A stretch of 64,000 nucleotides of DNA from contig JAEUWH010000011.1 in assembly GCA_016785955.1 (NCBI GenBank), forward strand, positions 62,001 through 126,000, written 5' to 3'. The notes under the pieces were generated by a model, which had not been told where the DNA came from, searched no databases, and saw only the letters and a program-made list of their open reading frames with translations. The position numbers and the translations under genes were made by a program. Every line of letters begins with the position of its first letter. The stretch's first letter is position 1. This document shows, piece after piece, positions 46,423 to 54,745 of this stretch. The stretch comes from Pseudobdellovibrionaceae bacterium (GTDB lineage Bacteria; Bdellovibrionota; Bdellovibrionia; Bdellovibrionales; Bdellovibrionaceae).

Positions 46423-47865
46423 ATGAAAAAGTTGTCTGTGTCCTTGGTTGTTTTTGCAGTCTGTTTTTACAGTTTGTTTTCTTTTAATACGGAAGCGCAA
46501 TTTACTTCGAAACCGCCCCCTCCCTTAAAGTTATCGGACCCCCTTCCGGCTAACTTGTTCATAGAGTTGGCGAAAAACGTGAACCCGACGGTGGTCAATA
46601 TCTCGACGAGTGCCATCGCTCGGGGCACACGTTTGCGTGATCCCATGATGGAGCTATTCGAACAATTCTACGGTGTGCGTCCGCAGCAGCCGCGCTCGAA
46701 CAAACCTCAGAAACTGTCACTGGGTACAGGCTTCATTATTCGCGAAGATGGTTTGATTCTGACGAATAATCATGTTGTTCAAGGTGCAGACTTGATTCAA
46801 GTGCAGCTAACTGAAAAATCAGACAAACTCTATGATGCGAAACTGATTGGTTCAGATGCGCGCCTCGATGTGGCGCTGATCAAGATTGATGCGGGCTCAA
46901 AAATGCCAGCCGCTTCTCTGGGAAGCAGCAAAGATTTGCAGGTCGGTGAATGGGTCGCGGCATTTGGTAATCCTTTTGGTCATGGACATTCTATGACCAA
47001 AGGTATCGTTTCCTCGTTGGGACGCGATATTGGCGAAATTAACAAAGTTCCTTTAGTGCAAACGGACGCCAGCATTAATCCAGGAAATTCGGGTGGCCCA
47101 CTGGTGAACTCAAAAGGGTACGTGATTGGGATGAACCAAGCGATCGATGCGCGCGCGCAGGGAATCGGCTTTGCCATTCCGATTGATGATATCAAAAAGA
47201 TTCTCCCCGATTTAGAATCTCGAGGAAGCATCCGCAAGGGTTACATCGGCGTATCGCTGGGAGACCTGGATCCTGAAGCTGCGACTCATGTGGGACTCAC
47301 AGAAGATTCAGGCGGTGCGGTCATCGTCAGCATCGAGCGCGACGGTCCCGCGGCTCGTGCGGGATTAAAACCATATGATATCGTGCTCGAGTTCGGCGCC
47401 GAGAAAATCAAAAGCTCAACGGGATTGATGGATGCCGTGGCCGATAGCAGCATTGGCGAAAAAACTAAGGTCGTTGTTTTAAGAGACCGCAAAAAAGTAA
47501 ATCTAACGATCGAGGTGATGGAGCGACCATCAGATCAAAAACTAGCTCAAAAATTAAACAAACGCGCCAACCCACAACCGGGTCAAAAAGCGCCAAATAA
47601 TTTTGGTTTTACGCTATCGGACCTGGATGACAGCCTAAAAGATCAATGGGATATTCCTCAAGACGTGAAAAAGCCGATTATATTGACGGTCGAACAAGGA
47701 ACGATGGCCTCATTGGCAGGATTAAAACCCGGAGACCTGATCTTGGACGTCAACAAAGAGGAAGTCTCAAGCGCCAAGGACGTCTTCGCCAAGCTCGGAA
47801 AAAAGGCAAACACCTTCCGAATTGCCCGCGGAAACCGCATTATTGTAGTGACGATTTCGGACTAA
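46423..47865 (+). CDS. degP: DegP/HtrA-type periplasmic serine protease
   Basis: 480 residues: a signal peptide (about 1-26), a trypsin-like domain with the triad His117 (TNNHVV), Asp149 (ARLDVALIKID) and Ser223 (NPGNSGGPL), then two PDZ domains (about 275-365 with GYIGVSLGDLD, and about 390-478). HtrA proteins degrade or refold damaged envelope proteins. TGGAGGAAAT precedes the ATG. It is the last chromosomal protein gene before tRNA-Gln and the integrated element. Confidence 0.95.
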   Translation: MKKLSVSLVVFAVCFYSLFSFNTEAQFTSKPPPPLKLSDPLPANLFIELAKNVNPTVVNISTSAIARGTRLRDPMMELFEQFYGVRPQQPRSNKPQKLSLGTGFIIREDGLILTNNHVVQGADLIQVQLTEKSDKLYDAKLIGSDARLDVALIKIDAGSKMPAASLGSSKDLQVGEWVAAFGNPFGHGHSMTKGIVSSLGRDIGEINKVPLVQTDASINPGNSGGPLVNSKGYVIGMNQAIDARAQGIGFAIPIDDIKKILPDLESRGSIRKGYIGVSLGDLDPEAATHVGLTEDSGGAVIVSIERDGPAARAGLKPYDIVLEFGAEKIKSSTGLMDAVADSSIGEKTKVVVLRDRKKVNLTIEVMERPSDQKLAQKLNKRANPQPGQKAPNNFGFTLSDLDDSLKDQWDIPQDVKKPIILTVEQGTMASLAGLKPGDLILDVNKEEVSSAKDVFAKLGKKANTFRIARGNRIIVVTISD

Positions 47866-47930
47866 ACACCAAAACCAGAGTTCCATTGTACTAAAGACTC
47901 TCCATAATGAAACTCTGGCAAAAAAAATCC

Positions 47931-47959
47931 TTGAATTTTAAACCCAATTTCAATACTAC
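47931..47959 (+). promoter_or_regulatory. Promoter of tRNA-Gln
   Basis: TTGAAT (47931-47936), a 17-base spacer and TACTAC (47954-47959). The mature tRNA starts at 47982, about 15 bases after the expected transcript start. Confidence 0.5.
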
Positions 47960-47981
47960 TACATAGGTCATTTCTGAATAT

Positions 47982-48057
47982 TGGGGTATCGCCAAGTTGG
48001 TAAGGCAATAGATTTTGATTCTATCATTCGGAGGTTCAAGTCCTCCTACCCCATCCA
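47982..48057 (+). tRNA. tRNA-Gln (anticodon UUG) with encoded CCA
   Basis: The acceptor TGGGGTA (47982-47988) pairs with TACCCCA (48047-48053), discriminator T, then CCA (48055-48057). The anticodon stem ATAGA/TCTAT encloses TTTTGAT with TTG at 48015-48017. The T arm is GGAGG-TTCAAGT-CCTCC. It is complete and matches bacterial tRNA-Gln. It is the integration target of the element that follows. Confidence 0.97.
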
Positions 48058-48060
48058 ATT
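48036..48060. other. Putative attachment site at the tRNA-Gln 3' end
   Basis: The recombinase gene ends inside the tRNA T arm and acceptor stem; the junction between tRNA and element sequence must lie here or a few bases to the right. Serine recombinases need only a very short shared core, so the exact crossover cannot be read without the other end. Confidence 0.5.
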
Positions 48061-49751
48061 GTCAATCTATTCGAACCATTGAATGAAAAAAAAGCCGAAG
48101 CGGAATTATCCGCCTCAGCTCTTTTATTTTGTTCTTTCGTAACTTCTTGAAATCGCTTTAAATTTTCGTGACCTTTATCAACGTTTTCCTGTCCAACAAA
48201 GTAGTGAATTTTGAAAGACTGCGGCAGGACTTCTACTTTTTTTACCAACCTCCGAATGACCTGATTTCTTAAATCCGAGTTCTGCTCTTTCGAAAGTATA
48301 CCCTTTAGTGTCTTACAGAAAGACTCGTAACTTTGAAAAGTGACCGGAAGGTCGTTCACTATCCCCCTTGCACGGACTTCCGCCAAGTTTGCTTCCGCCT
48401 CGTTTTTTAATCCTTCCAGCTTCTGCATTTGAGCATAAATTGGATCAGGAGAAACACCCTTAGGTAACTTAGACAAGTGCTCAGCAAGAGCCTCCATTTG
48501 TTTTGAAATTGCCTTAGCATGTTTCGACAAAGACTCTTCCTCCTTCAAAGAAGGATTCGCTACGTGAAGCTCATTAGCTCTTTCTACAATCTTCCTAATT
48601 GCTTCCGGCCTAGTTAACATCCCCATGACCTTTTCAAGAACTATTGGCTCAACTCGATTTGCTAGAATTCTATGAGGTTGGCAGGTGAATATTTTTTTGT
48701 TTAGGAATCCTTGCTTTTTTGTAGCCCAACTATGTTCGTAATAAGGTACTTTTCCCGAGTTTCCATGGGCAGACTTTCCAACAAGACTTTGATTACAAGT
48801 TCCACAGACACAAAGACCTGAAAGCAAAAATGGAAATCTTTCGTCCAATCGTGACCTAGCTTTGAATCGATTACTCTTAAGCATCCCTTGGACTTTTTCG
48901 AAATCACTTTCACTTATAATTGCAGGCCAAACAGCTTTGAAAAACTCTTCTTCACCGTCAGAATTGCGAACAGTCTTCAGACCTATATAGGCTCTATTGG
49001 TCAGCATTCTATATAATATCTCGATTGTGAATTTTCCGTTTCTCTGAGGTACGCCATTTTTCCTAAAAGTGCGATTTAGCTGATAGCCTTTACTAGCAAG
49101 AATTTTCCCAGCCGCATTGAGGGTTTGTTCTCTAATAAACGTGGCATACGCTTCCCTGACTATTTCGGCCTCGTCTTCGGCGATTTCTAAATGGCCTCTT
49201 TTTTCTTCGGACTTTTTGTATCCCCAAGGTATAGATCCACCATTAAACAGGCCTCTCTCTGCCCTCGCTCTAAAGTTATACCGAACTCGTTCCGAAACTT
49301 GTTTTCGCTCAAATTGAGCTATGTTTGCCAAGGTCATCAGGACCATTTCCCCAGCAGCACTTGTTGTATCGAATTGTTCGCGCAAGCTCTGAAACTCGCA
49401 ATCATGCTCCCTCATTAAATCCCAAATTTCGCAAAAATCTTTTATATTACGAGAAAGTCGAGAGAGTTCAGTAACCATCACTAAGGAAATATCGCCTTTA
49501 ACGATAGACTTTAGAAGTCTTTGCAACTGAGGCCGGTTGGTGTCCTTCCCTGATTTAGCGCGATCAATGTAAACATCAACAACTTCTCCCCAATGCTCTT
49601 CAAAATTTCGAAATTGAACATGATGTCTAAGACGCTGCTCCTGACTTTTAATGGAGCCTTCAGGGTTACTTGCCTGCTCCTCTGTCGAAACACGAATGTA
49701 AAGAGCGATTTTGTGAGCGGATTTTTTTTGCTTTAAACTTTTTTTGGTCAA
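48036..49751 (-). CDS. Large serine recombinase (integrase of the element)
   Basis: 571 residues. The N-terminal resolvase domain has the catalytic Ser in LYIRVSTEEQ (about residue 22) and the DRAKSGKDTNRPQLQRLL and LSRLSRN motifs. A recombinase domain follows (NGGSIPWGYKKS at about 165; ILYRMLTNRAYIG at about 250), then a zinc ribbon (CVCGTCNQSL, with C.PH further on) and a coiled coil at about 400-460. Start: TTG at 49751, five bases after GGAGG, overlapping the upstream stop as TTGA. The last seven codons (IGWGRRT) and stop are the antisense of the tRNA-Gln 3' end, so the C-terminus depends on the integration site. Confidence 0.92.
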   Translation of the reverse strand: MTKKSLKQKKSAHKIALYIRVSTEEQASNPEGSIKSQEQRLRHHVQFRNFEEHWGEVVDVYIDRAKSGKDTNRPQLQRLLKSIVKGDISLVMVTELSRLSRNIKDFCEIWDLMREHDCEFQSLREQFDTTSAAGEMVLMTLANIAQFERKQVSERVRYNFRARAERGLFNGGSIPWGYKKSEEKRGHLEIAEDEAEIVREAYATFIREQTLNAAGKILASKGYQLNRTFRKNGVPQRNGKFTIEILYRMLTNRAYIGLKTVRNSDGEEEFFKAVWPAIISESDFEKVQGMLKSNRFKARSRLDERFPFLLSGLCVCGTCNQSLVGKSAHGNSGKVPYYEHSWATKKQGFLNKKIFTCQPHRILANRVEPIVLEKVMGMLTRPEAIRKIVERANELHVANPSLKEEESLSKHAKAISKQMEALAEHLSKLPKGVSPDPIYAQMQKLEGLKNEAEANLAEVRARGIVNDLPVTFQSYESFCKTLKGILSKEQNSDLRNQVIRRLVKKVEVLPQSFKIHYFVGQENVDKGHENLKRFQEVTKEQNKRAEADNSASAFFSFNGSNRLTIGWGRRT

Positions 49752-49972
49752 GCAGTCCTCCAATGATTTTTATCTGCGTCATTGCAATTTGCAAAGACAC
49801 TTCGGTTAAGTTCACCGTTCATTGAGTACTGTTGAATTGGGCCAAGCCATTGACCTTGATTACTGCAAAAATGAAAATATAAAACTTCGGCGATTTCATC
49901 AAGCAGTTTATCGTAATGCTCGACGGCAACTTCAATCATCTCCGGAGGCGTCGTAACTTCCCATTTCGCCAC
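49748..49972 (-). CDS. Hypothetical 74-residue protein
   Basis: The sequence starts MAKWEVTTPPEMIEVAVEHYDK with an amphipathic helix and ends with a more polar part. No motif is recognised. It shares one base with the stop of the 142-residue gene upstream and overlaps the recombinase start as TTGA, so it is translated with the recombinase and could modulate it, for example as a directionality factor. That role is a guess from position alone. Confidence 0.7.
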   Translation of the reverse strand: MAKWEVTTPPEMIEVAVEHYDKLLDEIAEVLYFHFCSNQGQWLGPIQQYSMNGELNRSVFANCNDADKNHWRTA

Positions 49973-50400
49973 TAAGCCTCCTCTCCATTTTCTAAGTTTC
50001 CAATAAATTGTTCATTTGGATTTAAAGGCACATCAGCTTTTCGAGTTTTTTTTGTCTTTGCGACGGAATCTTTCTTGTCGTCCTTCGTTTTATTCCTTTC
50101 TTCAACTATTTTAATATTTATACTTTCGCCTCGAGCTTTAGCTAAAGTCGCAGTTTTCAAAACCCATTTAGCGTGTTCTACGCTATCGTAGAATTTATCC
50201 TGAAGAGATTTTAGATCTGCTTCAGATAACAAATCAGGAGCAGAATCCAGGAGCCAATGAACTATATCTGCGCGACTAGCCTTCACTCCTGGTTTGCTTT
50301 CATTTAATTGTTCTTTCCAGCGCGACACTTTCTCAAGCATCGCAGGAATGAGCGTAATCCTATCTGGATGCTTCTGTTTCTTTTTACCTACTGTATCCAT
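49972..50400 (-). CDS. Ribbon-helix-helix-like accessory protein
   Basis: 142 residues. The part at about 13-55 (DRITLIPAMLEKVSRWKEQL then SRADIVHWLLDSAPDLL) has the strand-helix-helix pattern of a ribbon-helix-helix DNA-binding domain. The C-terminal half is highly charged (Lys/Asp/Glu), with a predicted helix and a disordered tail. Relaxosome accessory proteins and element regulators often look like this. It overlaps the upstream lipoprotein gene by 13 bases. Confidence 0.65.
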   Translation of the reverse strand: MDTVGKKKQKHPDRITLIPAMLEKVSRWKEQLNESKPGVKASRADIVHWLLDSAPDLLSEADLKSLQDKFYDSVEHAKWVLKTATLAKARGESINIKIVEERNKTKDDKKDSVAKTKKTRKADVPLNPNEQFIGNLENGEEA

Positions 50401-50651
50401 ACTGATTGCTCCTCTATTTCATAGACCCAATGACCTTTGATAAAACGTTTGCCTTCAACTTTATCTTGCTGCCAATATTTCTTAACTTTTGGAGACTTTA
50501 GAAATGGAGATTCAGAATCTTCAATTTCGATTCGTTCTGGTTGGGTGGTTGCTGACGTTCTTTTACTACTATTTGCACAACCTATTTGGAAAAAGGCTAT
50601 ATTAATAAAAATAAGAATAATGAAATACAAAAAAAAAGCTTTCTTTATCAT
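50388..50651 (-). CDS. Small lipoprotein (VirB7-like candidate)
   Basis: 87 residues. The leader MIKKAFFLYFIILIFINIAF ends in FQIGC, a lipobox. The mature part of about 62 residues is polar with a GHWVYEIEEQSVWIQ end. In conjugative type IV systems a small lipoprotein (VirB7/TraV class) anchors the outer-membrane ring; size and location make this a candidate, though it lies at the far end of the operon. It could also be an entry exclusion protein. Confidence 0.65.
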   Translation of the reverse strand: MIKKAFFLYFIILIFINIAFFQIGCANSSKRTSATTQPERIEIEDSESPFLKSPKVKKYWQQDKVEGKRFIKGHWVYEIEEQSVWIQ

Positions 50652-50680
50652 GGAAATACCTTTGTGAGTTTGTTGATGAA

Positions 50681-51580
50681 CTAGGAAATTTTGATAAGAT
50701 TTGAAAATGGAGTAGATTTTAAATAGGTAGCTAGATCGGGATTCGCGGAATCGAACAAATTTTTCGATGAGATTGATTTATAAGGCGTTTTAGAAATATC
50801 CAAATGGCACCACCTCCGTCCCGGTACCGACAAAGTTCCCTGAGTTATTTCCAACAATTCGCCAAGTGATTTGCGATTCACTTGCTCAAGCAATGGATAA
50901 GAGTTCAATCCATAAGTAATCAAATTAGGTATGGAAAAGAAAACATGCTTAGAAGTTGTAGTCCCCAATCTAGTTTTTATACTACTTAGTATTTTCTCCG
51001 CCATTGAAAGCGATGGCACAAACCAAACGACTCTAGTAATGTTTTCCGAGTCCTGATATTGGGTAGCAATAGATTCATATTTTGCGATGGCTTTTAGATT
51101 AATCTCTACTTCAATAGCGAATAGTTTTTCAGTGTTAGCATTTCTCCAAATTCCATCTGGTCGTCTAATTAGCTCGAAAGGGAACCATTCAGGTAAGTTT
51201 TCAAGATTATGCCTTTTGATTTCCTCATCTGTCAAAATTGACAAGCCACTATAAAGATTCGGCCAACTATCAACGTAACTTGCCGATAAAACGATTAGGT
51301 CGTGCAACGGAGACTCAGACCCATAGCCCGGTATTTTCAATTGAGGCATTTGATCTTTCAAAACATTGTATCCATTTACTGATAGTGTCCATGCATAGCC
51401 TGAATCCCCAACTCTGACACTTTTAATATGATTCGAACTCTCAAGTTTCAGAAGACGCTGATAGCAAGTTTTTAAACTTGCAGACTCGAATTCCGAAAGC
51501 CAGATAGCTCTAGTAGTTAATAATTTATGCTTCCACAGGGTTCTAAAGAGGTTCGCATCTCGGGGAAACATTATTTTCAT
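50681..51580 (-). CDS. Replication-relaxation family protein (relaxase candidate)
   Basis: 299 residues. A winged-helix N-terminal domain (about 10-75, NLFRTLWKHKLLTTRAIW) is followed by a nuclease-like domain with RRPDGIWRNANTEKLFAIEVE (in pieces: RRPDGIW, then FAIEVEINLKAIAKY at about 160-185), which has the D..E.E..K arrangement of restriction-like folds. This is the pattern of the replication-relaxation family found beside FtsK-like ATPases in conjugative elements. No classical HUH relaxase is visible in the window, so this may start DNA processing. It overlaps the ATPase stop by four bases. Confidence 0.7.
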   Translation of the reverse strand: MKIMFPRDANLFRTLWKHKLLTTRAIWLSEFESASLKTCYQRLLKLESSNHIKSVRVGDSGYAWTLSVNGYNVLKDQMPQLKIPGYGSESPLHDLIVLSASYVDSWPNLYSGLSILTDEEIKRHNLENLPEWFPFELIRRPDGIWRNANTEKLFAIEVEINLKAIAKYESIATQYQDSENITRVVWFVPSLSMAEKILSSIKTRLGTTTSKHVFFSIPNLITYGLNSYPLLEQVNRKSLGELLEITQGTLSVPGRRWCHLDISKTPYKSISSKNLFDSANPDLATYLKSTPFSNLIKIS

Positions 51581-52977
51581 TTGCTACTCATTTCCATTGC
51601 TGAGCTATTTGACACCTTGAACTTCTCGATTAAAGCTTCTGCCTCCTGCGTACTCAAGAGCGGGGTTTGAATCTCTGTCATTTTCGGCCCCTCTTTCCAG
51701 ATCGCTCTTCCTGGAATAGATGGCAAGTCAGTTGCTCTACCGTTTCCAAGTACGCTAATGCTCGAACTATCATTTTGCATTTGGAAGCAAATGACTCCAA
51801 CCAAGTTCGCTTTAACTTGAGGATCAAGTGACTTTGAATCCGGACGTTGGGTTGCCACGATCAAATTAATCCCAACGGCCCGTCCTTGTCGTGCGATCAA
51901 ACTCAATATCCTTCGGGCCTGAATGATTTTTGAGGAATCTGCGCCTCCACCTGCTAAAAACAACTCCGCTATCTCATCTACTACAACAAGTCGTCGACTT
52001 CTAAGAAAAGTTCCTTCAGAAGAATTCTCTTTAATATTGGCGATGTCTTTTACTTTGTTCTTTTTTAAAATTTCCATTCTTCGAATTAGTTCTTTCTGCA
52101 AGGAGTTTAACTCTTCAATTGCTCTCTCAATGTTTGGGATGACAGAAACTCTCGGTAGCTCTTCAAACAACTGAAATTCCAATCCTCCTTTTAGGTCAAT
52201 GAGTGTAAACTTAGTGTTTTTTGAGTTTAAATAAAACGTCGTGATTAGATTTCGTAAGAAGGTAGACTTCCCTCCGCCTGTTTGTCCCGCAACTAACAAA
52301 TGAGGAGTAGAATCCAGATCTCCGGTAACTTCCTTCGATCGTGTAGCTCCGACAAAAAAAGATTTGCTATCTAGAAGTTCCGGATCTCGAAAAGAAACCT
52401 TAGTTGGAAGCGTAAGTGATGAATATATAATTTCGACAGTACCTTTAAGTCTGCTCTCCCTGATATCATCAATATATGAGTTTAAACCACTTTCGATACG
52501 GTCTCTTGCCTTCACAAAATCTCCCACTGCATAGGATGACCTATTGAGGACAAGCTTATTTGTTTCTTTATCTACAGGATAAATACCAGCTATTGTGGGC
52601 ACCTTTCCAAAAACATTTCTGAGACCAGCAATTGCTAACGACTCTTCAATTCTCTTTTTTAGCCGCTGAATCTTTGCCCCTTCATACAGCCCCCAAACAA
52701 TAAATGGAAAAACTAGATATCCGGAAATTTTAATAAATTTTCCGAAACCCGACATGGGATTCAAAATTTCTCCAAACAGCTTTCCCAGTATCAACAGATC
52801 CAATTTAGTTGCATGGAATAGGAAAAGTGTCGATGAAGAAAGCAAGATTGATTCGAACGGAATTGTGTTAAATTTAATGGAATGAATTAAACCCCGGACT
52901 GGGAGTGACATTGCTTCATAGAACTGAACGAAATTCATTTCACTCAACATTCGTGAATACGAATTCTCCTTTCCCAT
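51577..52977 (-). CDS. FtsK/TcpA-like coupling ATPase
   Basis: 466 residues. Two membrane segments (about 40-65 and 80-98) precede an FtsK-type motor: Walker A AGQTGGGKST (about 231-240), Walker B RLVVVDEIAEL, then IARQGRAVGINLIVATQRPD (quoted as ARQGRAVGINLIVATQRPD). Such proteins replace VirD4 as coupling ATPase in some conjugative elements and bring DNA to the secretion channel. The ATG at 52977 is chosen because GGGGATAA precedes it and it directly follows the virB10 stop; a longer frame would overlap that gene by 47 bases. Confidence 0.85.
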   Translation of the reverse strand: MGKENSYSRMLSEMNFVQFYEAMSLPVRGLIHSIKFNTIPFESILLSSSTLFLFHATKLDLLILGKLFGEILNPMSGFGKFIKISGYLVFPFIVWGLYEGAKIQRLKKRIEESLAIAGLRNVFGKVPTIAGIYPVDKETNKLVLNRSSYAVGDFVKARDRIESGLNSYIDDIRESRLKGTVEIIYSSLTLPTKVSFRDPELLDSKSFFVGATRSKEVTGDLDSTPHLLVAGQTGGGKSTFLRNLITTFYLNSKNTKFTLIDLKGGLEFQLFEELPRVSVIPNIERAIEELNSLQKELIRRMEILKKNKVKDIANIKENSSEGTFLRSRRLVVVDEIAELFLAGGGADSSKIIQARRILSLIARQGRAVGINLIVATQRPDSKSLDPQVKANLVGVICFQMQNDSSSISVLGNGRATDLPSIPGRAIWKEGPKMTEIQTPLLSTQEAEALIEKFKVSNSSAMEMSSK

Positions 52978-52978
52978 A

Positions 52979-53824
52979 TTACTTATCCCCACTGAAAAAA
53001 ATAAATATTGGAGTCCCCGATTCAACTCGTAATGAAACCTTCTGATTTTTTAGATCTTCCATCATATATTTTGCATGATCTAACGACGCATGTGCTGTTC
53101 CGTTTAATAGTGCGTTCGACAAAGAGTTATTCTCCACGCTAGCGCCGTTTTGACCCGTTCTTTCTTTTAACCCCTCCGCTACACCTCCAACAAAATTTAG
53201 GCCGATTGACGCTCCTAACTTAATCGAATCTGAATTTAGCTTTGATGCCTGCAATCCTACGAGTTCGTCTACGGAATCAATTGCGACAGCACTGGTTTCA
53301 AACACTTCTCTTTCATTTACTACTCCTTTGAAAAATTGAATCGAAACTCGGGATTCCAAACTGGTACCCACGCCAACTAAAACTGATCCAGCAGGAATTC
53401 TTACGTCTCCATCGACTAAAACATCTTCTATAAGTTTCGCCTTTACGGGACCGTCTGTTGCTGCAGTAACCAACACTGCACGGACCGTAGTCCCTGGAAG
53501 AACTTTGTTTCCTCCCGGTCTCGAAATTAAACTTGGCCCAGGGTACACAGTATGACCGCTCGTTGTTCGCCTTTTTTCAACTCTTACTGCCACAGCCTTA
53601 TACTCTGGAATTGCAATTTGATTTGACTGTGAAGTCGATCCAGACTTCCAAAGCGAAGTTTTTTTTCGTTGTGGTCGATCTGGCTCACCCAAACAAATCG
53701 CTAATAGGCCGATAGTCCCGAAAATCAGTGTAACTGTTTTAACTAGTTTTCGATTTAGCACCTTTTTTTTACCGTCTTCTTCAAACAGAACTTTATTAAG
53801 TCTTTCTTGGATAGCGTTCATCAT
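52979..53824 (-). CDS. virB10: VirB10/TrbI-like type IV secretion protein
   Basis: 281 residues, short for the family. One N-terminal membrane helix (about 27-45, VKTVTLIFGTIGLLAICL), a linker, and the VirB10 C-terminal beta barrel (VLPGTTVRAVLVTA, then VRIPAGSVLVGVGTS and RVSIQF). The last part has SLRVESGTPIFIFFSGDK. VirB10 spans both membranes and gates the channel. It overlaps virB9 as ATGA. The Pro-rich linker is much shorter than in Agrobacterium VirB10. Confidence 0.85.
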   Translation of the reverse strand: MMNAIQERLNKVLFEEDGKKKVLNRKLVKTVTLIFGTIGLLAICLGEPDRPQRKKTSLWKSGSTSQSNQIAIPEYKAVAVRVEKRRTTSGHTVYPGPSLISRPGGNKVLPGTTVRAVLVTAATDGPVKAKLIEDVLVDGDVRIPAGSVLVGVGTSLESRVSIQFFKGVVNEREVFETSAVAIDSVDELVGLQASKLNSDSIKLGASIGLNFVGGVAEGLKERTGQNGASVENNSLSNALLNGTAHASLDHAKYMMEDLKNQKVSLRVESGTPIFIFFSGDK

Positions 53825-54201
53825 TTCACCTTAATGCTCAAAGTGCGTTCAAAACTGTCACGTATAAGTACTATTTCATCTCCCGCAGCATCCGAAGTAG
53901 ATAACTTGAACGTATAACGGCGGCCTTCCAAGTAGACTGTTAGATTCGACTGGGCAGTTGAATAAAGGGGCGATACGGCTACATCGTTTTCGATATATTC
54001 AAGTCCGAAACTGTTCTTCTTTCCCAATATTACTTTCTGTGGTTTTCCAGGGAAGCTCAAAATAGTTCCTTTTGTTGAAACTTTAATGTTTGAGATACTT
54101 TCAGAATTGAGTCTCAGTCTCTTTACCTGCGCCCCAAAGGAAAAATTGAATCCAATCAGGACTGACAATAAAACTACGCTTCTATTTATTCTCAGTGACA
54201 T
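53821..54201 (-). CDS. virB9: Minimal VirB9-like protein
   Basis: 126 residues: a signal peptide (about 1-24, VVLLSVLIGFNFSFGA), then a single beta-sandwich with KVSTKGTILSFPGKPQKVIL and YTFKLSTSDAAGDEIVLIRD, which resembles the N-terminal domain of VirB9/TrbG. The usual C-terminal outer-membrane domain is missing, so the protein is about half the normal size. Position between virB8 and virB10 supports the call. It overlaps virB8 by 20 bases. Confidence 0.65.
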   Translation of the reverse strand: MSLRINRSVVLLSVLIGFNFSFGAQVKRLRLNSESISNIKVSTKGTILSFPGKPQKVILGKKNSFGLEYIENDVAVSPLYSTAQSNLTVYLEGRRYTFKLSTSDAAGDEIVLIRDSFERTLSIKVK

Positions 54202-54733
54202 TTGTACCTTCTTTTTTTAACTCTATTCTCTCAATTATAAGTCCGTAAGGATTTGAATCACTTCTAGATACCGTGGCCACACGAACTTGAATAGTCGTAG
54301 GAAAAACGGATTTCAGCTTGTCCACTGACAACACTCGATCAATTTCGACCGACACGTTCTGATCGTTAAATTTAATCTCATTAATTAAAATGCTTTGCCG
54401 AACCTTTTTAGCAACTAGCTCTTTGAATTCTGAGATCTTCGCTAAATCCTCTTCTGGCGACAGCCAAATATAGGCTGAGGTCATAGAATCTGTCGAAAAC
54501 CTAATAGGCAAAGCAAACCGTAAGAACGACTCGATTTCATCATTAGTTCGCTTGTTATCACCCAAGCTCGCCGGAGAGGAATAGCAGCCCCTTTCGATAA
54601 CCAACGGATTCTTAAAAACCAAATAGGATGTGGTTAGAATTAGTACAAGGCTAAGAATTGATGAAAATAGTAATGAATATTTTAATACTGAATTTTGCTG
54701 AGCAGTCTCGGCCCAAGCTAATGGATATCGCAT
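54182..54733 (-). CDS. virB8: VirB8/TraE-like inner-membrane protein
   Basis: 183 residues: a short cytoplasmic start, one membrane helix (about 19-41, LKYSLLFSSILSLVLILTTS), and a periplasmic NTF2-like domain with IESFLRFALPIRFSTD and VFPTTIQVRVATVSRSDSN. This is the layout of VirB8/TraE proteins, which nucleate the secretion complex. AAGGAG precedes the ATG. It lies 12 bases behind virB6. Confidence 0.8.
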   Translation of the reverse strand: MRYPLAWAETAQQNSVLKYSLLFSSILSLVLILTTSYLVFKNPLVIERGCYSSPASLGDNKRTNDEIESFLRFALPIRFSTDSMTSAYIWLSPEEDLAKISEFKELVAKKVRQSILINEIKFNDQNVSVEIDRVLSVDKLKSVFPTTIQVRVATVSRSDSNPYGLIIERIELKKEGTNVTENK

Positions 54734-54745
54734 AAAACTCCTTAG

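Noticed and set aside
49751-49763. Longer recombinase start at a TTG four codons upstream
   Set aside because: GGAGG lies inside that extension; the TTG at 49751 has the right spacing and overlaps the upstream stop.
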